Origin: Alphaproteobacteria bacterium
Lineage (GTDB): Bacteria; Pseudomonadota; Alphaproteobacteria; Micavibrionales; Micavibrionaceae
Reading direction: 5' to 3'
DNA length: 45,921 nucleotides
NCBI GenBank assembly: GCA_020442475.1
Contig: JAGRKA010000011.1
Span: 1 to 45,921, forward strand
Shown: positions 36,442 to 43,599 of the stretch, piece after piece
Layout of the letters: every line of letters begins with the position of its first letter
Numbering within the stretch: the first letter of the stretch is position 1
Program-made: the position numbers and the translations under genes
The notes under the pieces: generated by a model
What the model was told of the DNA's origin: nothing
Database searches by the model: none
The model's input: the letters and a program-made list of their open reading frames with translations, nothing else

Positions 36442-37212
36442 TTAGGCCGCCTTCCGGCTGGATGCGCCGTTAGAACTGCTATTACCGTTATCCTGCGAGT
36501 CGAGATGGCGGGAGAGGATCGCCGTAAACTCATCGGCAAAGGCCTCCAGCCGGTCCGCATAGCGGTTGATTCCGGTTGAAAAGACGTTATAGGACACCAC
36601 AGCCGGAATAGCGGCGATCAATCCCAAAGCCGTCGCAAACAGGGCCTCGGCGATCCCCGGCGCGACAACCGCCAAAGAGGTATTATTCGTCGCCGCAATC
36701 GCGGAAAAGCTGTTAATGATCCCCCAGACCGTACCGAACAAGCCTATAAAGGGCGCTGTCGAACCTACGCTGGCCAGAAAGGTCATACCGCGCTCCAGCA
36801 CGTTAATTTCCCGGCCTATGGCGACATTCATCGCACGCTCCACCCGCTGTTTCAGGCTCGCCTGCATGCTTTCCTTAGTCGGCAGTCCTCCGGCAATCCC
36901 GGCCTGCCATTCATCCATTCCGGCAGAAAAGGTCGAGAGCAGCGGATCAGGCTTGCTGTTCTTCACACGTTGATAGATTTTATCGAGCGGCTCTCCGGAC
37001 CAGAAAGAATCTTCGAAGATATTGGCCCGGCGATTAAGCCTTTTGAGCGTCGAGCGTTTCCCGAAAATAATCGACCAGCTCCATACCGAAGCCAGCACCA
37101 GCAGGATCATAACCCCCTTCACAATGGGGTCGGCCTGCATGAACAGGCCCCACATGCTCATATCGTGGGCGTAGCTGCCCAGATCAACTGCTTCAACTGC
37201 GTCTGCCGCCAT
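36442..37212 (-). CDS. tolQ: Tol-Pal system protein TolQ (MotA/ExbB family)
   Basis: 256 residues, with three membrane helices (about 30-50, 140-165, 175-200). The motor core has LASVGSTAPFIGLFGTVWGI and IAEALFATALGLIAAIPAVV, the proton-channel helices of the family. The C-terminal tail is Ser/Asn-rich. It lies 25 bp after ybgC and starts the tolQRAB run. Confidence 0.97.
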   Translation of the reverse strand: MAADAVEAVDLGSYAHDMSMWGLFMQADPIVKGVMILLVLASVWSWSIIFGKRSTLKRLNRRANIFEDSFWSGEPLDKIYQRVKNSKPDPLLSTFSAGMDEWQAGIAGGLPTKESMQASLKQRVERAMNVAIGREINVLERGMTFLASVGSTAPFIGLFGTVWGIINSFSAIAATNNTSLAVVAPGIAEALFATALGLIAAIPAVVSYNVFSTGINRYADRLEAFADEFTAILSRHLDSQDNGNSSSNGASSRKAA

Positions 37213-37237
37213 GGCCCTTGCCTCGCTCTAAAATGTC

Positions 37238-37645
37238 TCACTCTATAAAATTTATGAACTCATCCCGGACGATTCCGGGCAGTCTCACAGGTTTTATAGC
37301 ATTCGTATCCACACAGACAAGTACTACCCGCATATCCGCGATTAATTCTTCGCCCCGAAAAAAGCGCTGCCTCATCGTAAAGCTGGTATTTTTCATCGAC
37401 TCGATCGCGGTTTCCAGCCGCAACAGATCATCCAGCACAGCCGGCCTGTGATAGTCGATCTCGATATGCCGCACGAGGAATAATGTCCCGTATTCTCGTT
37501 CCAGATCGCTGTTCTGGTGGCCCAGATGGCGCAGGAACTCGGTCCGCCCCCGCTCCCCGAACTTCAGATAGCTGGCGTGATACACGACCCCGCCCGCGTC
37601 GGTGTCTTCGTAATAGATTCGGATATCAATCGAGTGGTGGGTCAT
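37238..37645 (-). CDS. ybgC: Acyl-CoA thioesterase YbgC
   Basis: 135 residues. A hot-dog-fold thioesterase, tied to Tol-Pal by its constant position. The catalytic segment is YYEDTDAGGVVYHASYLKF (residues 11-29), with the conserved Asp in EDTDAGG, and RTEFLRHLG follows. ATG 37645 has GAGGA 4-5 nt upstream; longer frames to 37750 run through a palindromic repeat. It is first of the tol operon; its expected neighbour ruvB is 3.5 kb away because of inserted genes. Confidence 0.95.
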   Translation of the reverse strand: MTHHSIDIRIYYEDTDAGGVVYHASYLKFGERGRTEFLRHLGHQNSDLEREYGTLFLVRHIEIDYHRPAVLDDLLRLETAIESMKNTSFTMRQRFFRGEELIADMRVVLVCVDTNAIKPVRLPGIVRDEFINFIE

Positions 37646-37686
37646 CTTGTCCTCGTTATTTCTGCACTTTATTTCTACACTTTCTC

Positions 37687-37800
37687 CGTCATCCCCGCGG
37701 GCGAGCGTAGCGAGCCTGAAACGGCGGGGATCCGAGGATGCCAGCCGCAAAGCCTGTTTTTTTTACCACGAAGGACACAAAGACGGCACGAAGAACACGA
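37687..37800. repeat. Intergenic palindrome and ACCACGAAG-type repeat upstream of ybgC
   Basis: ATCCCCGC (37691-37698) and GCGGGGAT (37724-37731) form an 8-bp inverted repeat around two GCGAGC copies. Next to it, 37765-37800 holds ACCACGAAGGACACAAAG and CACGAAGAACACGA, a motif also found on both sides of the ruvB-ruvA gap (42170 and, inverted, 42366-42391). Both look like dispersed non-coding elements. Confidence 0.7.
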
Positions 37801-37935
37801 TATTTTACCGCTCTGCCGCAAGGCCCCCAAAACCGGACCCAGAGACCTTAACACAATCTTAACCTTTTTTCGCTACGATTTGCAGCCAAGAAGAATATGA
37901 CAAAAAAATAGCGTAATAATAAGAGGGTGTTTGAT

Positions 37936-39237
37936 ATGGCGTGGTTTTACCCAGCATCTCTTCTAGTGACAAGAGCTCTATCTCCGGTAATTTCAAAAGC
38001 AAGGCCGCTTGTCCAGAACATAGCAAGGAATTTTGGCAGCAAAGGAAAGCCTGGAGGCCAATCCGGTACAAAGAGTAACAGTGCGAACGGTGCCGAGAAG
38101 AAAGCTGGACAACAAGAACGCTCTCAACAGCGGCAAGAACGCACTCAACAACGAAAAGAAGAAAAACCGGAACGACGAGAAGAAAGGAAAGAGAGCGCTG
38201 AAAAGCGGCATAAGGAATACAAAGAACGGAAAGAAAATAACAACCAAAATCGAGAAGATTCTGCCACAATTCGTAAAAACCCACAAAGACAGGAGGCTGA
38301 AAAAGCCCGAGAATCTGCTAATAAGACAGACCAAAAACAGGCTGAGACACCAAAAGATCCCAAACTCGACCAGCTTGTTCCGAAGGAGCCCAAATATATA
38401 AAAACAAAAACAGATGCCGCTAAAGCCGCGGCTCTGGCAACAGGGGCGGTTGTCGTTGGAAAAGACATCGTAGATGACCTTTTAGCGGATGATTCCGTAC
38501 AGGAGATAGCTGAGAAGCAACCTCCGGTTCCAACGGTTCAGGAAACACTCGAAGGGCTACACAGAGAACAACAAGAAACAACTGACACAAATGCAGGAGA
38601 AGCATACTCGTCCACCGTGGAAACAGAACAACAAACGGTAAACAGTGAAGCTGACAACGCCGATGTCTCTCACCCGCCTCCTTCTTCCGAAGAGAGTGCC
38701 GGAGCAGTCGACGGCTATGGTCAGCCCATAACAGCTGAAACCAACTCCCGCGCCCGTGATCCCCTGCAAATCCTGCTGGACTCAGGCGGAAACGGCATCG
38801 CCCTTCAGGGCGATATGGTCAAAGACCTGCAACATGCGCTGGCTATGAGTGATCTGGGCCTGTGGGGCATGATGCTTTATCACAAGGATGGTGAGCCGCA
38901 CGTTATTGACGGAAAGGCCGGGCCGAGGACATATGCGGCTGTACTGGCCTATGCGGAAGACCATCAGATCGACCTTCGGACGATGACGATGGCCGGGCTG
39001 ATCGAGCACGCCAAAGCTTATGAAGACCCGGAAAACAGGCGTATGCTCGACTCACAGCCGGGATCATCCGCACGTACAACTGCCGAAGCCGAGAAAACCC
39101 CATGGGACAAAGGCCACACGGCTGGTACGTTCAATACGCAGGTCGCCCTGAATCACACCGAACAACCTCAAGCTGAAGACCCTGCGCTGAATACCCATAT
39201 CGCGCAGGCTCCCGGCGGCCTTGGCAGTAAGGTTTAA
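37936..39237 (+). CDS. Unknown protein with charged disordered region and C-terminal peptidoglycan-binding-like domain
   Basis: 433 residues. The N-terminus has a weakly hydrophobic segment (FYPASLLVTRALSPV). About residues 45-160 are made almost only of Lys, Glu, Arg, Gln and Asn (low complexity, A-rich DNA). An Ala/Val segment (AAALATGAVVVG) and an acidic Ser/Thr/Glu region follow. The end (about 290-350) resembles the PG_binding_1 fold: MVKDLQHALAMSDLGLW then IDGKAGPRTYAAVLAYAEDH. AGAGGG lies 8 nt before the ATG. The family is not recognised. The gene is convergent with the two paralogous membrane-protein genes. A GC-rich stem (39245-39252 with 39258-39265) between them may stop transcription, but has no T tract. 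Confidence 0.75.
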   Translation: MAWFYPASLLVTRALSPVISKARPLVQNIARNFGSKGKPGGQSGTKSNSANGAEKKAGQQERSQQRQERTQQRKEEKPERREERKESAEKRHKEYKERKENNNQNREDSATIRKNPQRQEAEKARESANKTDQKQAETPKDPKLDQLVPKEPKYIKTKTDAAKAAALATGAVVVGKDIVDDLLADDSVQEIAEKQPPVPTVQETLEGLHREQQETTDTNAGEAYSSTVETEQQTVNSEADNADVSHPPPSSEESAGAVDGYGQPITAETNSRARDPLQILLDSGGNGIALQGDMVKDLQHALAMSDLGLWGMMLYHKDGEPHVIDGKAGPRTYAAVLAYAEDHQIDLRTMTMAGLIEHAKAYEDPENRRMLDSQPGSSARTTAEAEKTPWDKGHTAGTFNTQVALNHTEQPQAEDPALNTHIAQAPGGLGSKV

Positions 39238-39252
39238 GAGCTGCGCCCTGCC

Positions 39253-40203
39253 CTAAAGGCGGGGCACGGTAATATCCGAGAGTTCAAGCCGGATCGGCGC
39301 TGTTTTTTGATGGTTTTTCCACATAATGCCTGCGCAGGCTAGCGCTGACGCAAATAGCAGACCAAGAGAGGCCATCTCACCGCCGCTAATTCCGGTATCC
39401 TCCAGCTTTGTATTGATCCGATCGAGCTTACGCTCAGAGGCGTCAATCATTTCCAAAGCTTTTTTATTCGCACAGCCGTAAGGATCGGGATGTGATCTGA
39501 AAAACCATTCCACACCCCCGGTATGATCCGGATTCTCTTTAAGCCGTTCTAGTAACTCAGCGACAAAAGCGTCTCTTTCCGGAACCTGCGCTGCAAAGTT
39601 TTCAGCCTCGCATTCAGAAATGAAACCTTGCTTTTGAATAAAAGCATCCGGCGCCATGTTCCATTCACGAATTTCTGCTGTGAGCTCGGCTTTTTGCATT
39701 TGGCGGTCATGTTCAACAAGCTGTCTACGCGTACCGAATCCCCATGTCATTAGAACGCTGAAGGTCGCCACGCTAAACACAGGAGAAAGGTTTCTACACC
39801 GCTCCTTTTCCAAAGCAGTCAGTTTTTGCCCCAGACGGTCTACAGGTTCCAGATATTCCGTAAGTGTTTTTGCTGCTCCATTTTTTTGAGTCTCGCTAGC
39901 AAAATGGGGATTTTTATCTAAACGGGCCTTAAGACAATTTTCTACGGCCTCTGCACGGTCTTCGGGCAGGCCCCACTCATCCAGAAGCTTAATAGACAAT
40001 TTTGTTCCTTCAGTGAAGGCAACAGCCTCCGGGTCTTTTTTAACGGCCAGCAAGACCTCATCCAACCCGTCTTTCGGAATTCCTAGCAAAAAATGCTCAA
40101 TCTCCGCCGCCGGGCTGCTTTCCAGCAGATTTAAAAATGTTTGTCCTTGATTGCTCGATATCTTGTTTACTCCTACGCAAATATTAAAAACTCTATGCCG
40201 CAT
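39253..40203 (-). CDS. Unknown two-TM membrane protein, paralogue of the upstream gene
   Basis: 316 residues. A helical N-terminal domain of about 135 residues precedes a membrane helix (about 140-158), a polar loop of about 115 residues with Cys, and a second helix (about 277-295). It is clearly related to the next gene: QTFLNLLES...HFLLGIP matches QAFLDCVRT...HHLLGIS at the same spacing, KLSIKLLDE matches RLAIQLVEQ, and CANKKALEM matches CVTGKALQE. The ATG at 40203 overlaps the upstream gene by 11 bp but has no ribosome site. AGGAG at 40174-40170 points instead to codon 15, which is ATA. Family unknown. Confidence 0.75.
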   Translation of the reverse strand: MRHRVFNICVGVNKISSNQGQTFLNLLESSPAAEIEHFLLGIPKDGLDEVLLAVKKDPEAVAFTEGTKLSIKLLDEWGLPEDRAEAVENCLKARLDKNPHFASETQKNGAAKTLTEYLEPVDRLGQKLTALEKERCRNLSPVFSVATFSVLMTWGFGTRRQLVEHDRQMQKAELTAEIREWNMAPDAFIQKQGFISECEAENFAAQVPERDAFVAELLERLKENPDHTGGVEWFFRSHPDPYGCANKKALEMIDASERKLDRINTKLEDTGISGGEMASLGLLFASALACAGIMWKNHQKTAPIRLELSDITVPRL

Positions 40204-41032
40204 CTATGGATGGGAAAGGATTGGCTCTGAGCGTCATCAATTCATTTTTCACCGCCGCGCGTTTTTGAGCGTTTTTGCGCAGCTGATAGCCGCCACGTCC
40301 TGCGAAAAATCCAAATATACCACTCAGCCCGCCGATAAGCCCCGTTCCCACCATTTTCTGCTGTTCCTGATTGGCCAAATGTTCCTGAAGCGCTTTGCCT
40401 GTGACACAGGCCTCCACGTTGGCCGCGTTATAATGGATTACAGCCTCTTGATCTGCCGTGGGGTCGCCCTCAGCCTTCTGTAAAATTTCGTGAGCGCCAA
40501 CCGCGAACGCCCGCTCCTTTTCCTGAGCGGCACACGGAGCTGTAAGCTCTTCCCTAAGCTCAGGCCTGTTTTCAAGATATATCTGCGGAGAGGTCCGCCC
40601 TGCGCTAATTTCACTATCCATTTGCGTATAGTTGACTGCCGCTCCCAGAGTAAAAACCGTACTCATCAAGAATGCCAGACTCGTCGCCCAAGCCTTCTCA
40701 TGGGATTCACTACTTACATCATCAATTTTGTGCCTTAGGAAAGTGGTCGCCCGGAAATACTCTCCGAGCGCAGGAATAAGGAAAAGTTTTTCATTTTCTG
40801 AAAAATAAGAATTCTGTTGGAGCGCATCCGTGCACTGCTCTACAAGTTGTATAGCCAAACGCCCGTGCTCCATAACTTTATCAGTCTCCAACCCGAACAT
40901 TTTCGCGGTCGTATCCGAGCTGATTCCCAGCAAGTGATGCGCTATGGCGTCCGTGCTCTCCGCCGTCCGCACACAATCCAGAAACGCCTGTCTGGCTTTT
41001 TCCGGCCCGTTATCAAAAATATCTGCCAGCAT
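40193..41032 (-). CDS. Unknown two-TM membrane protein, paralogue of the downstream gene
   Basis: 279 residues. The N-terminal helical domain (1-120) is followed by a membrane helix (about 125-144, ATSLAFLMSTVFTLGAA), a polar loop (145-235) with Cys in TAPCAAQ and VEACVTGKAL, and a second helix (about 237-254, GLIGGLSGIFGFFAG) before a basic tail. The similarity to the following gene covers both helices and the second loop Cys, so the pair arose by tandem duplication. GGAGG lies 7 nt before the ATG. It lies 75 bp from ruvB, between genes that are normally joined. Function unknown; an envelope role is guessed from topology. Confidence 0.78.
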   Translation of the reverse strand: MLADIFDNGPEKARQAFLDCVRTAESTDAIAHHLLGISSDTTAKMFGLETDKVMEHGRLAIQLVEQCTDALQQNSYFSENEKLFLIPALGEYFRATTFLRHKIDDVSSESHEKAWATSLAFLMSTVFTLGAAVNYTQMDSEISAGRTSPQIYLENRPELREELTAPCAAQEKERAFAVGAHEILQKAEGDPTADQEAVIHYNAANVEACVTGKALQEHLANQEQQKMVGTGLIGGLSGIFGFFAGRGGYQLRKNAQKRAAVKNELMTLRANPFPSIDAA

Positions 41033-41107
41033 CTGCCTGCCTCCGCGCTAATGATGTCATAATTTGCCAGCATTAGAGGCGAAGCGATCATATGTCAAGG
41101 GAAGGGT

Positions 41108-42157
41108 TTAAGCGCGGGAAAGCAGGTCGCCTTGATCTGAAATCTGAGGATCAAGCCCCAAATATCTAAATCCATTTGCAGAAAGAACCCTACCTCTTGG
41201 CGTGCGCTGCACCAGCCCCTGCTGCATCAGATAGGGTTCGATGACATCTTCAATCAGGTCACGCTGCTCAGATAGAGCCGCGGACAACGTTTCCACACCA
41301 ACGGGACCGCCGCCATAACCATCAGCGATGCACCGTAAATAACGCCGGTCCATGGAATCCAAACCCGATGCGTCGACATCAAGCCTTTGAAGCGCCGCAT
41401 CGACCCGCCCACGGGTCACAGGGCCGTTTCCACCCCCGTCAGCCTGTGCAAAATCCCGGACGCGGCGTGTTAAACGGCCTGCAATCCGTGGCGTTCCACG
41501 GGAACGCCTCGCGATCTCCAATGCGCCGTCTTCGCTCAAATCCATATGCAGAAGGCGCGCCGTGCGGCGTACGATCAGGGTCAACTCCTCCGCCGTATAA
41601 AATTCCAGCCGCAACGGAATCCCGAACCGGTCCCGCAAAGGGTTAGTGAGCAAGCCTGAGCGAGTTGTCGCACCAACAAGCGTAAAGGGCGCAAGGTCGA
41701 TCTGCACCGAACGCGCCGCCGGGCCTTCCCCAATAATCAAATCAAGCTTGCGGTCCTCCATCGCCGGATAGAGAATTTCCTCAACTGCCGGGTTCAGCCG
41801 ATGAATTTCGTCGATAAAGAGCACATCGTTTGGTTCCAGATTGGTCAGCAACGCCGCAAGATCACCTGATTTGACAATCACAGGACCGGAGGTTGCCCGA
41901 AAGCCTACACCCAACTCTTTGGCCACGATCTGCGCCAATGTCGTTTTCCCCAGCCCCGGCGGGCCGAAGAGCAGCACATGATCCATCGCTTCGCCCCGCG
42001 TACGTGCCGCCTCGACAAAAACCCGCAAATTAGCGCAAAGCGGCTTCTGCCCCGTAAACTCATCCAGAGACAAGGGCCGCAAAGCACCCTCCTCGCCTTT
42101 TTCGAAGGGCTGCGAGCTACGTTCTAATTCCGGGTTCTTGATCGCTTTCTGTTCCAT
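41108..42157 (-). CDS. ruvB: Holliday junction branch migration ATPase RuvB
   Basis: 349 residues. A hexameric AAA+ motor that drives branch migration with RuvA. Walker A is GPPGLGKTT (Lys71), Walker B is LFIDEIH (Asp116-Glu117), sensor 1 is GATTRSG, followed by the arginine finger region NPLRDRFG. The winged-helix end is [17 protein letters not shown]. It is the last of ruvC-ruvA-ruvB, separated from ruvA by 239 bp of palindromic repeat, unusual since these genes are normally close. Confidence 0.98.
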   Translation of the reverse strand: MEQKAIKNPELERSSQPFEKGEEGALRPLSLDEFTGQKPLCANLRVFVEAARTRGEAMDHVLLFGPPGLGKTTLAQIVAKELGVGFRATSGPVIVKSGDLAALLTNLEPNDVLFIDEIHRLNPAVEEILYPAMEDRKLDLIIGEGPAARSVQIDLAPFTLVGATTRSGLLTNPLRDRFGIPLRLEFYTAEELTLIVRRTARLLHMDLSEDGALEIARRSRGTPRIAGRLTRRVRDFAQADGGGNGPVTRGRVDAALQRLDVDASGLDSMDRRYLRCIADGYGGGPVGVETLSAALSEQRDLIEDVIEPYLMQQGLVQRTPRGRVLSANGFRYLGLDPQISDQGDLLSRA

Positions 42158-42167
42158 CTTTTTATAT

Positions 42168-42391
42168 TAACCACGAAGAACACGAAGTTCACCAAGAGTT
42201 TTGTCCCCGGTTTTATAACGACGTTTCCAGTCAAAACCCGTCATTGCGAGCGACCAACGTGAGCGCGGCAATCCAAACCTTCCTCTGGATTGCTTCGTTG
42301 GCTGCGCCGCCTCGCAATGACGGTGATTTGTCGTCCTTTTATCTAACATGGACTATATCTTTATGCTCCTTCGTGGGCTTCGTGGTTTTTA
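42168..42391. repeat. Nested palindromic element filling the ruvA-ruvB gap
   Basis: The ends are inverted copies of an ACCACGAAG motif: ACCACGAAGAACACGAAG at 42170-42187 and its inverse (CTTCGTGGGCTTCGTGGT form) at 42369-42386. Inside, a long palindrome spans 42238-42323. It has 13-bp perfect arms (CCGTCATTGCGAG / CTCGCAATGACGG), then CCAACG/CGTTGG (42254-42259, 42296-42301) and GCAATCCA/TGGATTGC (42268-42275, 42286-42293) around a 10-nt loop. The pattern resembles dispersed CATTGCGAG...GCAATCCA elements known from several bacterial groups. No gene is present. Confidence 0.85.
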
Positions 42392-42396
42392 CTATC

Positions 42397-43044
42397 TCAC
42401 GCACTCAGCTCCTTCAACGCTTCCCGGATCAGGGTCTGGAGATTGTCGTTATCGTTTGCCTTTGCACGGGCGGCCATGACGGCTCTGTACGCCTCCGCCC
42501 GGGCGTAGCCAAGATTGGTCAGGGCCGAAACGGCATCGCGCTCCACCCCGGAGGCCTCCTCCCCTTTGCCCTCTTGCGCAAGAGCATTATAGCTCTGCGC
42601 CCCCGTCGAGGAGGGTACGGAAAGCCCGCCTGAAAGCTCCATATTCGCGGCCTTGTCTTTCAGCTCCGTCAAAATCCGTGCCGCTAATTTTGGCCCCACC
42701 CCGTCGGCCTGCGTCAGTGCCGCCTTATCCTGCGCCGCGATAATAAGCGCAAGGCGCTCCGGCGCACAAGCTGCCAGAATAGACAGCCCGGCCTTTGCAC
42801 CCACCCCCTGCACAGAGGTCAGAAGGCGAAACCATGTCTGCTCCGCCTTATCGGCAAAACCGTAAAGCGTAATCGCATCCTCGCGCACGAGCGTATCAAT
42901 GAGAAGGGAAGCCGGATCGCCCTTTTGTCCAATCCGCCCCAATGTCCGGGCGCTGGCATGCACAAGATATCCGACCCCCTGCACATCAAGGATCAGGTGC
43001 CCATCCGCAAAAGAGTCTATAACGCCGCTGAGTTTTCCAATCAT
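42397..43044 (-). CDS. ruvA: Holliday junction branch migration protein RuvA
   Basis: 215 residues. It binds four-way junctions and loads RuvB. Domain I begins MIGKLSGVIDSF. Domain II has two helix-hairpin-helix motifs, [14 protein letters not shown] and ADGVGPKLAARIL. A flexible linker (about 150-165) precedes domain III, which contacts RuvB (AVSALTNLGYARAEAYRAV). GGAGG lies 7 nt before the ATG at 43044, which overlaps the ruvC stop by 4 bp. Confidence 0.97.
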   Translation of the reverse strand: MIGKLSGVIDSFADGHLILDVQGVGYLVHASARTLGRIGQKGDPASLLIDTLVREDAITLYGFADKAEQTWFRLLTSVQGVGAKAGLSILAACAPERLALIIAAQDKAALTQADGVGPKLAARILTELKDKAANMELSGGLSVPSSTGAQSYNALAQEGKGEEASGVERDAVSALTNLGYARAEAYRAVMAARAKANDNDNLQTLIREALKELSA

Positions 43045-43538
43045 GCCAGTGCCTCCGCCAGCCGTTTGCCGCAAGCGCCATAATGCGCGTGACAAATCGC
43101 CACGGCAAGCGCGTCGGCCTCATCCTCTCCGATCGCTCCACAAGCGGGGAGTAAAGTTCGTACCATCATGCCCATCTGCGCCTTGTCCGCATGGCCTGTC
43201 CCGACAATCGCTTTTTTGACCTTATTGGCGGCGTACTCCCCGACCGGAATACCGTGAAGTGCCGGAACGGACAATACTACGCCGCGCGCCTGCCCCAGCT
43301 TCAATGCAGAGGCCGGATTACGGTTGACGAAGGTTTCCTCGACGGCGGCGCATGCGGGATTCCAACGCTCGACAATGTCGCTTAAACCACGGTGAAGGGT
43401 CGCAAGTCGCTCCGGCAAAGAAGCGCCCGCTTCCGTCCGCACAAGACCGCAAGCCAAAAAACGCAGAGCATTGCCCTCACTCATGAGCACACCCCAACCA
43501 GTTTTCTGCAATCCGGGATCAAGTCCAAGAATAATCAT
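43041..43538 (-). CDS. ruvC: Holliday junction resolvase RuvC
   Basis: 165 residues. An endonuclease that resolves four-way junctions. The RNase H-like active site is complete: Asp7 in GLDPGLQKTGWG, Glu in AVEETFVNRNPASALKLGQARG, and the C-terminal DEADALAVAICHAH. ATG 43538 directly precedes the first strand; the ribosome site is poor. It overlaps ruvA by 4 bp and starts 61 bp after the clpB stop. Confidence 0.97.
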   Translation of the reverse strand: MIILGLDPGLQKTGWGVLMSEGNALRFLACGLVRTEAGASLPERLATLHRGLSDIVERWNPACAAVEETFVNRNPASALKLGQARGVVLSVPALHGIPVGEYAANKVKKAIVGTGHADKAQMGMMVRTLLPACGAIGEDEADALAVAICHAHYGACGKRLAEALA

Positions 43539-43599
43539 GGAATCAGGATAACAGATTTCAAGAACGGAACAAGAACAAAAAGGCATGTACGCCAAAAAT

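Noticed and set aside
39245..39265. GC-rich stem-loop between the convergent unknown genes as a terminator
   Set aside because: The 8-bp stem is good but no T tract follows on either strand, and it overlaps the end of a coding region, so it is noted only in the gene entry.
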